Source of the DNA: Icerya purchasi
Lineage: Eukaryota; Arthropoda; Insecta; Hemiptera; Monophlebidae
Reading direction: 5' to 3'
Assembly (NCBI GenBank): GCA_039619475.1
Contig: CM077116.1
Coordinates: 17,729,443 to 17,793,442, forward strand
DNA length: 64,000 nt
Shown: one piece after another, positions 25,438 through 36,414 of the stretch
How positions within the stretch are numbered: position 1 is the first letter of the stretch
How the letters are laid out: each line of letters begins with the position of its first letter
Notes under the pieces: model-generated
What the model saw: the letters and a program-made list of their open reading frames with translations, nothing else
The model's database searches: none
What the model was told of the DNA's origin: nothing
Program-made: the position numbers and the translations under genes

Positions 25438-26008
25438 TAATTTCTGCGTGTTATTTCAATTTAAAATTTCGATCGCGTTTTTCTCGAAACTCTATGTTTA
25501 AAGTCGGTTCTCAAAAAGTTACGAACCGATCTTGTTCAAATTTTTCACACTTCTTCCAGATAACATTATCTAGTGCCTGAACGAAGGATTTTTTTTTTTT
25601 CATTACAACTAATTTTACAAGGCAATACGTGTGTAATTTTATCAAAAAATTTGTATTTTTCTTCACAATTCCGCTAAAAATTCAAATTTTAATTATGTTT
25701 TTCCCCTTCGTCCAAGCACGAGCTATACACATATACTAACAGAAAATATTTGTTTTTTTAATTTCAGATGAACTTGTCGTAAGTTATTCTGACAATGCCG
25801 AGAGAACTTTTTTTTTTGAGGGGTCAAAATGAGGTCCCAATGGCTAAATTTTCAAAATTATTAAATGAAAATTTCACAAAGTACTTGTCAAATGTGTATC
25901 TTTGATATGTTAAATTGTTTGAATAAAATATTTCATTTGATATATTAGAAAAAAAAACTAGTAAAAATATGCTTTTTTTGAGCCTTCGAAACCCACCTAA
26001 CCCCTTAA

Positions 26009-26745
26009 AAATGAAAAGCCCTTCCATGCTAAATACTGGGCAGCGATAAACAAAGACTCAGTGGATAGAGTAAACACGCACAAATGGCTAGCAGCTGGTA
26101 AGATTTATCCGGCGACAGAGGGTTTCGTGTTAGCATTACAGGTTGGTGTATGGGAAACACGCGTATATAGGAAAAGAATATTAAAAGAAAGGATAGAAAA
26201 CGAAAACTGTAGAAAGTGTAACGGAAACCTGGAGACCATAGATCAATACGCGCAGGAGGCCCCATGCTGGCACAAACGCAATATACACACAGACATAATA
26301 ATGTTGCTAAGATTATATATATATATATATAAAGAGATATGCAAATTACACGATATAATAATTAATAATGAACCGTATTACAAGTGTAAACGAAACGCAT
26401 AAGATATACTGGGATATGCAAATAATAACAGATAAAACGGTCGCTGCGAACCGACCTGATATAACGTTAGTCGATAAGAAGAATAAACATGTATCCCTTA
26501 TTGATATTACAGTTGTGAATAACGAAAATATTCAAAATAAATACTCTACGAAAATAAATAAACATGTGGAATTAGCCATGTAGATTAAAAGACTTTGGGC
26601 TATGAATAGGGTTAGGATAATACCATTCGTTATTTCAACAAAAGCGGTCGTACCAGTAACGTTAAGGAAAATTGCCGTCGAATTACATCTAAACTATGAA
26701 AAACCAATAACCGATATTCAGAAATAAGTCATCACAGACTCCACT
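26009..26745 (+). pseudogene. R2/R4-type LINE, C-terminal endonuclease part (right portion)
   Basis: This continues the element interrupted at 23807. Blocks are AKYWAAINKDSVDRVNTHKW, ATEGFVLALQVGVWETRVY and ENCRKCNGNLETIDQY (zinc-knuckle region, with Q where the usual H stands). Next come KIYWDMQIITDKTVAANRPD and KNKHVSLIDITVVNNENIQN. The RPD followed about 12 residues later by LIDI corresponds to the restriction-like PD-(D/E)xK endonuclease core. A final segment reads LWAMNRVRIIPFVIS and fades by about 26745. Stops and a TA microsatellite (about 26315-26332) break the frame. Confidence 0.75.
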
Positions 26746-26759
26746 CATATATGCAGAAT

Positions 26760-27080
26760 GTTTAAAGAAACGTAATGTACTTCTCCCTGGTTCATGTCCG
26801 AGAAACTACAACTTAAACCTGCGAAAAGCGAAGAAGAGGACCAGAAATAATAATAATAACGAAAGAAAGAAATAAAAAAAAGAATAAAAGGATTATGGCA
26901 TAACTGCTATTTTAAAAATATGAATTTGATGCGCCAATTCTCCAAAAATGAAGGAAAATGTGTTTCTTCGTAAAAATAATCGGAAAAAGAAAATTAATAA
27001 TTTTAGATCTTAGAAACATGCCAGGGGCAGTTTAAATTACCCGAAATGTTAAAGAGCATATTTCATTAATAAATATTTAA
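26760..27080. other. Intergenic-type intronic DNA
   Basis: Nothing recognised beyond the possible 3' untranslated remnant of the R2/R4-like element. Confidence 0.35.
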
Positions 27081-27143
27081 AGCTTTCACAGTGATTACTC
27101 ATAATAAATAATTTTTGGAAACAACTGTGTTTAAAAAGAAGTT

Positions 27144-27197
27144 CAATTCGTTTAACGTTTCGACCGGCTTACACTGGCCATCATCAGAAGCAAACTG
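27144..27197 (-). ncRNA. Hammerhead-ribozyme-like motif, single copy
   Basis: On the minus strand, CAGTTTGCTT is followed by CTGATGA and a stem II with GGCC/GGTC. Then come GAAA, the tiny palindrome ACGT, T at the expected cleavage position, and AAACGAATTG. The outer segments CAGTTTGCTT and AAACGAATTG pair at nine of ten positions (two G-T wobbles), which gives a convincing stem I. As at 10093-10129, an extra T sits between CTGATGA and stem II. The downstream AT-rich tail resembles those of the foldback units. Activity is not shown. Confidence 0.5.
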
Positions 27198-27299
27198 AAG
27201 TAACGAAAATTGAGATCAATAATAACAATAAAATAAGTACTTCCGAATATAATTATTATGAACATATTTCATCTTAATATGTGAATGTAATTTACTTAA

Positions 27300-27926
27300 G
27301 CATAATTTTTAGAGTGACTACATTTTTTTTCAAGAAAAATTTCCCTGATTTTTCCCGATTTTCCGGAAATTTACCACCCCGTTGTAGTTTGACCTTACGG
27401 AACAAACATTCATTTCTAAAACATTCTGTTCATTTAAATATCTAAAATTTCTCAAGAAATGTATGGTCAGGGTAAAATTTTCAAATCGTTTTTTTGACAT
27501 GGAACGTCTTGAAAATCGCTCGTGAAACAAAATTGTGAAACGAAATCGCGCTACGCAACGACTATTATTTTTCACCGCATATATTTATATATATCTATGT
27601 ATATTTACATATATTTATGTATATTTATATATATATTTATATATATATTTATATAATATATTAATTACAATGCAATTCTTAGGCTACCCCCCATTAGAAA
27701 AATGTTCCAATTTTATGTGACGTTTGTTATATTTCATTGAATTTCTGTGATTATGTTATTATGTTCATATGAACCGATTTAGAATTACGTTGTAAATTTT
27801 GATCATTTTAAGAGAAAGAGATTGAAATGTAAGCAAGAGGGGTCAAGGGACACAGCCCCTTGCGAGGCCAAAATGGCCGAGTTTTATATATATTTATATA
27901 TATATCTTTATATATTTATATATATT

Positions 27927-27990
<64 letters not shown>

Positions 27991-28010
27991 CTTAAACCGA
28001 TATAGGCGTT
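27300..28010. repeat. TA-rich microsatellites
   Basis: Runs of TATATTTATA and (TA)n occupy about 27572-27660 and 27883-27988. Apparent short open frames here are products of these repeats. A CCCTGATTTTTCCCG-type phrase near 27350 resembles a phrase in the element at 32272-33954. Confidence 0.85.
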
Positions 28011-28419
28011 TTACGTTAAATAAACGGCTCTGTGCCCCAGCACAGCCGCACCCAAATTTTTTTTAAACGATGCTTTATCATCATACGAATAAGTTACTGT
28101 TCGATTTATAGTGAAAAAAAAAAATTTTACCGACTTTGAGCAACGTAAAAGTCGACCCGTGGCGTGGCCGCAGAATACCTGAGCACGCCGTTCCACGCCC
28201 TCAGATTTTCGGAACTATGCCGTTAGGTATGACTAACCATCTATCAATAAATTTAGAAAAACATAGAGAGAGCACTAGTCGTTTACCTGTATGAAAACAT
28301 ACCTGTAAAGCATCATCTAATGTATAATCGTTAAAAAGTGCTGGCTTAGTTGCTTCTCTGCTTTTCGTGCATGGTTTTGTATTGTGCGAATTCAAGTTTG
28401 TTTGTTTTTTTTTGTTTTT

Positions 28420-29830
28420 TGTTTTTTAATGTGAACAGTCGAAATTAATTGCCAAAAAAGGTTTATAAAACGATTAAGACTAATATTTCGAAGCGTGGAC
28501 CGTTAAATCGATTCAAAGTGGAGACTGATACAGGAGACGTGAACGCGTACGCCAATAAAACTACAACGGTCAACAAGTCCTTGTGATGTTGACATTAACG
28601 CTGAATTCGGCTATAAATTGTTAAATTTTATGATTGTTATGAACGCAACTGGTCAAGTGATAGCAAAAAGTATGGTAAAGACATAAAAATTACTGAATCA
28701 GCCGCACGCGGTTTGGATTTTAAAACCGTAATTTCTTGTAGCCAGTGCGGTGAAACGCCTAATTGTCTTTATATAAGAAACGAGTATGAAACTGAAATTG
28801 ACCATAGAATCATCTTAGCGATGCGATTATTATGTGAAGGTTTAAACGACAAAAGTTTTGTGCCTCCATAGAATAACCACGACCGACGTACCATTCTTTT
28901 TGTGACAAACATGTCGAAGCAATTACTAGAGCAACGAAAGCTGTATGTACTGCGCACCAAATGCAACTGCACAACAGAAAGAGAAGTCACTTGAAAAAGG
29001 ACGCAATGAGATTACAGTTTTTGGTGATGGATTTTGGCGAAAGAAGGGATATTTCTCCCATTACGGCATTACATCTCTACTTGGTCGGTCTACGGGCAAA
29101 GCAATCTTGATGTAGAAACAAAATCAAAGTATTATAAATCAGACCACTTTCTCTGGTAAATTTCAATTTTATATTCGTTTCTTATATAAAGGTAATTAGG
29201 CGTTTCACCGCACTGGCTACAAGAAATTACGATTTTAAAAACCAAACCGCGTGTGGCTGATTCGATAATTTTTATATCTTCAGCGCACTTTTTGCAATCG
29301 CTTGACCAGTTGCATTCATAACAGTCATAAATTTAATAATCTATAGCCGAATTCGGCGTTAATGTTAACATCACAAGGACTTGTTGACCACCGTTGTAGT
29401 TCTTTGGCGTACGCGTTTCAGTCTCCTGTATCAGTCGCCGCTTTGAGTCCATTTAGAATGACACGAAAAACATCAAGAATCATGCCAAAGTAATCAAAAG
29501 AGCTGTACAGGAAAAGTGAAGGTCGGTTTCGTTGTTGAATTGTTCAAACGCTCTGAAGAATTACGCGGAACAAAGTATAAAACTTTTACGGGGATTATAG
29601 ATTCAGCACCTTATGAAAATTTAATTATGAAAAAAATATAGTGTATCGATCACGCTCAAAAGCGAATAAGCAGCATAAGACTCTGAAATTCAAAAAAAAA
29701 AAAAAAAAAAATACCAAAGAACTTGACAGGAAAATTAATTGACGAATTAAGTATACATTACGGATTGGTGATACGAAAAGACACAAGCTGTATTGAAGAT
29801 ATAAAAAAAGGGAAATTTTAGCCACATTCT
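28420..29830 (+). pseudogene. Mutator-like transposase, rearranged copy
   Basis: Coding remnants run in order. First is KRGPLNRFKVETDTGDVNAY, then TESAARGLDFKTVISCSQCG and YETEIDHRIILAMRLLCEGL. Next comes the catalytic-region block EITVFGDGFWRKKGYFSHYG followed by TSLLGRSTGKAI; the GDGxW motif holds the first acidic residue of this transposase type. After an inverted segment the C-terminal blocks appear: GIIDSAPYENLIMKK, CIDHAQKRISSIR, and LTGKLIDELSIHYGLVIRKD. Stops and frameshifts are many. It is of the same family as the remnant at 24826-25437 but retains the N-terminal half which that copy lacks. Confidence 0.7.
28507..29452. repeat. Inverted duplication inside the Mutator-like copy
   Basis: About 297 bp at 28507-28803 reappear in inverted orientation at about 29155-29452. 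Shared landmarks are CACAAGGACTTGTTGAC, AATTAGGCGTTTCACCGCAC and GTACGCGTT. The arms differ by scattered substitutions and small indels. The inner loop (28804-29154) carries the GDGFW catalytic block. The right arm occupies the position where the middle of the transposase should be. Confidence 0.75.
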
Positions 29831-29834
29831 ACCA

Positions 29835-32265
29835 CAAACTTTCACCGACAACCTTTATCCGATTGACTCCAAATTTCAAAAGCATCTTTCTAATACCGTT
29901 TCGTAGAAAAGTACACACGGAACTTTTAATTAATTAAAAACTTTCCATTTTATGAGCAGCTTTATACGAAATTTTTCATTGGAAATTCACCTGTTACCTT
30001 GAAATGCCAGCCATTTTCGAAAATATCGTAATATTTAAAATTCCACGAAACTGCATATACTAATAAACAACATATTAATTATTACCGTTATTTTTTCTGG
30101 TTTTGACTTGAACATTTTGAAAACTATTTCTTCAACAAAAATACGTTTTTTAATACACCTCTTCTTCGCTTCTTCAATTTTTCATCTGAATATGATAAAA
30201 ACTCGTCATAGTTTTTGTTAAAGAAAATAACATCTGCGTTCACGTGTGGACGTGGTTCACATGCAGTTCGTACAGCGCATACATAGGAGAGATATGAAAA
30301 AACGTTTAACAAATTAAAAAACAATTAATTTCGAAGTAAATAGCTCTCTATAACTGCGTTACATAATGATATATCAAATAATACGGTATCCTTTAGCGTC
30401 ATTCTTTTAGACCTTAAATCAAAAAACAATAAATGTTTTTAATATTCGAAACTATTTATTTTTTTACTTAAACCGTAAAATTAAAGGTTTTTATTACAGC
30501 TTCGCAAATAAAAATTAACACTTTGAAGAAGCAAATTTTTTAAATAAAATTAAAAGCTTTCAACTGAGCGTGTTTAAATGTTGACCTTATATCGTGATTT
30601 AAAAAAAAAAAAATTATAAAAAATAACAATAACAATGCGGAACTATTTAACATATCTATAATCGGAAAAATATCTCATCGGCGGAAGTTATTCAATAAAA
30701 ACATACGAGGTACGAAATATTCCACAATGACATGAAAGAGGATGGTAATGAAAATATTTATCAGCGGATATAACTTTTTTGAAAAGAATAAAAACGCCCG
30801 GTAAATTAATCTCATTTATTCATAACGCGAAAACAAAAATAATTCTTAAATGCGTTTAATTAGTGAACCGAGAGGCGTACAGATTACTTTTAATCCGTTT
30901 TCAAATGATTCCACATAAAACTTATTATAGTTCATCTTCGATACATTACGGGAAGGAGGTCTGATAACAGAAAACGGTGTTTCACAGAAAATGGTCATCA
31001 GGCAAAATTAATAATTAAAACGGTTTGTTAATTTCCGCAATGAAATTACTAAACACGAAAAAGGATTATGCGCGAGTGATCCATTTTATATTGTTTTAAA
31101 CGAAAGTTATTTATCTACTTATCGGCAGGCCTTTGTTTTACTCCGTGTACACTTCCGTCCCGAGAAAATGGTGTAGAGTATCAGATAGAATTCACTTTCT
31201 AAACACTCGAGGCCACGATTATGCAGCGTTAAGCGGATTATTTCAATTAACAAAACTAACTTTGATATTGATTAGTTTTTTTTTTTTTTCGAAACAAAAA
31301 AATTATCCCCACATAAATTGTAATTTTTTTCGCATTCATTCTGGACGCTTAGCTTTTCATCCGATGAAATCGCAACTGTAGCGTGAGACGAAATGCAAGA
31401 AAAATAACAAATAATTTAACTATATTTCATTTCCTTTTTAAAAAACTAAATAAATTACTTCTAATATAAAATTATAGGTCAACTCTATTATACTCATACA
31501 ACTCGCTTATTGTTCAATGGGGCGATTTTTGCATGACCACCATCTAGAAAGCTTTTATAATTTTTTGTGTTTTACTTCTTCCCACGTGTTTAAAGTTTTC
31601 CGAAAAAACTATAAATTTATTCCTACATTATACTATATCAACAACGGCACTTTGATACAATCTTAATTTCTACTTCAGTTTCATGCAATAAAAAAATAAA
31701 TAAACAAAAAAAAAAAAAAAAAAGGCTGCTATCACTAGAAAAATATCAGCCGCGTATATTAAATTATCTAAACACTGTCTGTACAATTCAATCCTCTGTT
31801 TCCCACAATGAAATTTCATCTAATTATTCTCATCAGATTTTATTAAAAAAATTTTCGTAAACGTTAAAAATTTTATTTTTTTTTGTTTCTTTTTAGTATT
31901 TTCCTTTATGCCAATAATCGCATAGTTCATTTCAACAAGCACACAACGTTGTTTACAATATATGTACATATCGAAAAAATGAAACCAAGAATATCGTTAC
32001 GAAATCTACGACACGGAACGGTTAATGCTATTTATCCAGTAGCAAGAAGAAGGCTAAATAAAAGACATAATTCAATCAAATAGAACAGCACATCTGGCGG
32101 TACAAACAGAACCGGATAGAAATGACGATCTTGCTGTAAAATATATTCACATTATATTCTAGGCAAACTACGTTTAATAAACACAAGTAAAATATCGAAC
32201 TTTGACAACCAGTTCAATGAATTTTACTTCTCTTATAGCATTTCACGATTCGGTTTTGTAATACT
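29835..32265. other. Intronic DNA, nothing recognised
   Basis: AT-rich DNA with T or A tracts near 31279-31290 and 31707-31723. Short open frames at 30124-30324, 31133-31381 and 31883-32083 show no domain. Confidence 0.4.
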
Positions 32266-32725
32266 TATTCATGGCGGCCACACTGAAATATAATTTTTAA
32301 TTACCCGGTTTATTCCCGATTTTCCTGGTCCAAATCCTCCCGACGATTTCCTGATTACTTGAATTGTACAAAAAGAAGAATGGAATTTTTTCGTTACTTT
32401 TGGTAATATTTGACCGCTGCAGCACACTTTATATGAATAAAACAGAACTTCATAATTTATTTCGAGTAAAGTACATTAATTTCTTTTCCTATCCGTTCAA
32501 AGAGACAGATATAATCAGCTAAAGTTACTTTTTACTCCTGCCACTTATAATGCTCTGGACTTTTCAAATTTCCCGTTCATCCGTAACATTAAACGTCATC
32601 ATATATTAATTATTTATTAAATATTTACATTTCGTATTGTCTGTTTGAACACTCAAATGAAACATCAATAATTATTATGATAAAAATAAACTTTAACACT
32701 TTTATAACAATTGTATAATTTTTTA

Positions 32726-32766
32726 AAACCCCGACGCGTTTCGAAGCAAACACTTCATATGTTCAC
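32726..32766 (-). ncRNA. Degenerate hammerhead-like motif, left arm
   Basis: Mirror copy, encoded on the minus strand, of the motif at 32805-32845; identical sequence and the same reservations. Confidence 0.25.
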
Positions 32767-32804
32767 GGGAGTAATTATAATATTTAAATATTATAATTAC
32801 TCCC

Positions 32805-32845
32805 GTGAACATATGAAGTGTTTGCTTCGAAACGCGTCGGGGTTT
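32805..32845 (+). ncRNA. Degenerate hammerhead-like motif, right arm
   Basis: The order CATATGA, then a GAAG/CTTC hairpin, then GAAA, the palindrome ACGCGT and C follows the hammerhead plan. Two of the seven core bases differ from CTGATGA, and an adjacent stem I is not evident. The GAAACGCGTC part is the strongest resemblance. Probably inactive as it stands. Confidence 0.3.
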
Positions 32846-34107
32846 TAAAAAATTATACAATTGTTATAAAAGTGTTAAAGTTTATTTTCATCATAATTAA
32901 AAATGTTAACAATGCGTAAGAACAACAAATACAGTGATCAATAATTATTTTTTATAAATTTTAACTGCTTAAAAAATAAAATACGCATTTTAAATAATAA
33001 CGAAATTTTAAAATTCAATAGTTTCTATCATTACTTGGAAGGAACAAAAACCTTGCACAAATTTATTCAGATCTAATTTACCAACTCAATTCGGTTCGGT
33101 ATTTAACGAAGTAATCCATTCGAAATAAATTTCGTCACGATGCTTTTCTAAACTATTTTTTTTTTTTTTCCATTAACCTTGAGGATGACTCTTAACAGAT
33201 GATGAAAACAATATGTGAAGAGTTAAACATGCATCAAGAATACTAACTGTAGTCAAAATTTTATTTGAAACAGTAAAAAAAAATTCTATAGCGCCCGAGT
33301 CTGATTTTGTTTTTAATTTACTTTTGAATTACCAGGTCAAGAGAAAAAATGTCCACAGCACAGTACATATAGTTTTTCGGAATGTTCACAAAAATTTGCA
33401 GACGAAAATTCTTTGCGTACACACATTTAACAAAACTACGAATTAAATAGTTCTTTATGTTTTCAAGCCTTAAAATCTATTTATTTAATGCATCAACAAA
33501 CATTCCAAAGATAGACTTTATTTCAATGAATTGTGTGTGTTTTTTTTTCAAAATATATTTCGCCGACTTCTCCTGATTTTTCAACTTTATCTCTCACTTA
33601 GAAATAAGGAGCTATATAGTTTTCAAATATTTCGCGCGATATGCTTTTCTTCATACTCTGATACAGACAAATACATTCCTGATGATAAACTCTCAAATCC
33701 TTATGAACAATTTTTACTTCTCAACAGATATATATAAAATTCCGTTACTACCTTAATCTCTCTTGCATCATCGTTTCGACTACTAGCAAAATCATGTGAG
33801 ATGTTTTATTAACTATAGAGAATAAATTTACATACTACAATTTTGCAGATTTTTTTAATACTTCCAAGTTCTATACTTTATACAACGCGAAAGCATTTCA
33901 ATATCTTCTTCAAATCCCCTGACCTTACCTCGGTTTTCTAAAAAGTGACCACCCTATTCAAAAGAATGCACTAGATCGCATCTAACTATATCATGCTTAC
34001 CCGCTAAGTTATCCAATGCGCTTTAAATTTTTTTTCTAGTAGAATTCCATTTATCATTGACAAATTAGGATTTTGTAACCTTTCAGATCCAATATTTATA
34101 TTTGTAT

Positions 34108-34280
34108 ACTTTTTTTTTTATTTAAGTTTTTTTTTTGTTTTGCGCGTCAACTACGAACATATTAACCCAGCGAACAAGTGAAATTTTTGGAAGTTACAAT
34201 ATGCGGCAGCGGGAATCGAGGCCAGTTCTACCCGAACGAAACACCACTGCTTAACCAACTCCGCCAGCGTAGATGGATTT
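34108..34280 (-). repeat. tRNA-related SINE with A-rich tail
   Basis: On the minus strand a tRNA-like head has GGAGTTGGTTAAGCAGTGG, comparable to an RNA polymerase III A box. About 30 bases later comes CCTCGATTCCCGC, comparable to a B box. A unique body and an A-rich tail (complement of 34110-34138) follow. The cloverleaf does not close cleanly, so a functional tRNA gene is unlikely. The right edge is followed by another T/A run, and no target duplication was found. Confidence 0.5.
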
Positions 34281-34289
34281 TTTTTTTTT

Positions 34290-35851
34290 CTTCTTAACAC
34301 TAACACTTCGTTTAACAATATTCGATAAACTATCTATAATGTAAAAAATTAATTATAACTGCCGTCACGAAATTAAATCTAGATGATTACTGGGGTAAGG
34401 CATATTTTTTTCGCCGGTTGTTATTAAAATGAAAAAAAGAGTAATTTTTACAACTCCAATTTATTATTTATGATAAAATTTCGATGAAAATGTAAGCGAA
34501 ATTGGTATTTCAACAGATTTCTGAAAACAAAGTATTTCTATCGCACATAGAGCCTCAGAGTAATAAGCGAACTACAAAATTAACTGATCATAATTATGGA
34601 AATAGTAGCAATGCCAAGAATGAAATGGAATAGGTTATATTAATATCGAACCACCCACTTCTGAAAAAAAAGCAGTTAAAACTATTTTGGAGGTAAAAAG
34701 GAAATAGTCATGGGCAGTTTTTATCGTATATAAAATACAAAGTAACAAAAAAAAATTAAAATTCACATTAGCTACATCACAAAATAATAGCAAATAATCA
34801 TTTCTATGTTTTGTTTCCAACTGCTAGCAGGTACAATCACGCTTACTCGAGCGAATGCGAAAAAATTATCAAACACACACACACACAGACACAAACAAAA
34901 AAAGTAAACAAAACTATGCATAATTCAATGCGTCATGTGACGTCTAATAGCTAATAGCAATTTTAAAAAGTCCAACAACATATTTATTACCGATATTAAC
35001 GCGTCCCTCAAGTTGTGCACTCTAAAAGCAGTGAGACTGTTAATTACCTTACTAATAGTAACATTCAAAGAAAAAACTTAAATCACATAAGTATACACTT
35101 TAATTTTTCAAAGGACCTCGAAACATTAAATTTTTGAATAAACGAAAAGTTAGCGAATTTTCTTTTCCTCCGCTGCCTGAACACTGAAAAGATTTCTTTT
35201 TTAACTAAGAAAATTCAATTCGATCCGAGAAACAATAATTTCCATTGTAATAAATTAATTATTTTACTCTAGAAATACAATTTATAATAAAACATTTTTA
35301 CCAAAATATGAAACCAATCTAATAAACTGCATAAATGAACTAGCATAAAAATATATAAAATAACGTACCCTAGGTCACTAAGTATAATGCATACACACAC
35401 ACAAAATCACAAGAAACTATATTTTAAATAGCTACTTTGAGCACTCCTAGAAAGTAATAGTAAAATATTTCCTATGGAGGTTTGCACTCTAAGTGAAATA
35501 TGTGTATTTAAATTTTGAAAAGCTAATGCATCGATGATTTAAACATAAAATATTACAATTGCACACCCCACGCGCATATAATGATTAGAAAAATAGAATA
35601 TACACGTAATGAACATCTTAAAAACTTTTAAAATGATAAAATCGATTACGAATTGATAATAAAGAGACGACAGCAAATAATTACATAAATAACGAAAAGT
35701 GTTTCTATGAGATGAAATTAACTTATTTTTAAATGCTTATAACCTATATAACTTTCATTAAATGCACCAACGTGTTATTTTATTTCACAAAAAATACTGT
35801 AAACTTATTTGTCAATGAATGATTATAAGTGTTGAAAACCTACATTCCTAC

Positions 35852-35937
<86 letters not shown>

Positions 35938-36350
35938 CAAATCTATTAAAATAACACAAAATAAATTATAATAATCATTAATTTAGTATTTCAAGATATT
36001 TTATAAAAAGATTTTGTTAATGACTATTCCTTACAAATAATTTATTTCATTTTTTTTTATTTTATTTATTCTTAAAATTATAACAAAAGTTTTGATTACC
36101 CATATATTTTATATAAATACTTCCATCTAACACTAGAAAAGTTTCCAATAATTATCCTTTATTTCACCATTTAATAAGTATTGTATTTTTCTTAACAGCA
36201 TATTTTTTCAAATACGAAGATCCAGATGATACAATCGAATGAAATTCAGCACGGAAACAATCTTTGTACACCGCTATAAGCAACTAGCATCCATAATAGC
36301 TTGAACGATACTAAAATGAAAATGCGAACAAAATGCATATAACTACTTAC
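34290..36350. other. Intronic DNA with a long AAT array
   Basis: An uninterrupted AAT microsatellite of about 28 units runs at 35852-35935. Otherwise the sequence is AT-rich without a recognisable gene or element. Confidence 0.5.
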
Positions 36351-36414
36351 CCCTCTTAAATAACCAGCCTTCTTTTACAACCACTGCAGGAAACGATTGC
36401 TGCATGTTTTCCAT
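36351..36414 (-). CDS. Akt: Akt/protein kinase B, first coding exon
   Basis: This tiny exon encodes 21 residues plus the first base of a glycine codon. It begins MENMQQSFPAVVV and ends KEGWLFKR. KEGWL with KRG is the start of the Akt PH domain (human AKT1 has KEGWLHKRG). The lysine matching K14, a phosphoinositide contact, is present. The donor GTAAGTAGTT begins at 36350. Its phase (1) and split glycine match the acceptor of the exon at 3224-3461, and the join produces the expected KRG-EHIK sequence. An in-frame TAA lies two codons upstream, so the ATG at 36414 (or the internal fourth-codon ATG) is the start. Whether a 5' UTR intron ends just upstream is unclear. Confidence 0.9.

Larger units (their letters stand above)
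23811..26004 (+). mobile_element. Kolobok/Mutator-like DNA transposon, TTAA-flanked, internally deleted
   Basis: The ends are inverted repeats: GGGGTTAGATGGGTTTG on the left, and the complement of GGGGTTAGGTGGGTTTCG on the right. Each is bordered by TTAA (23807-23810 and 26005-26008). Removing 23811-26004 plus one TTAA rejoins the flanking R2/R4-like coding region. TTAA target duplications are typical of Kolobok and piggyBac families. The transposase remnant inside is of the Mutator-like type found in insects, favouring Kolobok. Much of the transposase is missing and a Tc1-like fragment occupies part of the interior. Length is 2194 bp. Confidence 0.75.
32674..32897. repeat. Foldback with about 103-bp perfect arms and no loop
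   Basis: Bases 32683-32785 are the exact reverse complement of 32786-32888, and pairing continues to 32674/32897 with one mismatch. The centre is the palindrome TATTTAAATA. The outer ends carry AATAAACTTTAACAC, as in the foldback at 9942-10190, and each arm has CTTCGAAACGCGTC. It appears to be a head-to-head pair of a related unit. Confidence 0.88.
32272..33954. mobile_element. Candidate non-autonomous TIR transposon
   Basis: TGGCGGCCAC at the left and GTGACCACCC at the right are imperfect inverted ends. Each is bordered by TATTCA (32266-32271 and 33955-33960), a plausible 6-bp target duplication. Just inside each end are pyrimidine- or purine-rich phrases of the CCCGATTTTCC or GGTAAGGTCAGGGG kind, which I associate with a repeat family common in arthropod genomes. 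No transposase was found inside. The second foldback (32674-32897) would be nested in it. Termini are short and could be chance. Confidence 0.4.
3462..36350 (-). other. Akt: Akt intron, about 32.9 kb, phase 1
   Basis: The intron lies between the first and second recognised coding exons. The donor reads GTAAGTAGTT (36350 down to 36341) and the acceptor TTTACAG ends at 3462. Both flanks leave a glycine codon split after its first base. All mobile elements listed between these coordinates are insertions inside this intron. No third coding exon was seen within it, and none is needed, because the two exons join in frame through the KRG-EHIK part of the PH domain. Confidence 0.85.

Noticed and set aside
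27860..28066. Tyr-Ile rich open frame
   Set aside because: Produced by a TA microsatellite.
34200..34272. Functional tRNA gene
   Set aside because: The acceptor and T stems do not pair properly and no anticodon arm is clear; a SINE head fits better.
35852..35935. CRISPR-like or regulatory array
   Set aside because: It is a simple AAT microsatellite without spacers.
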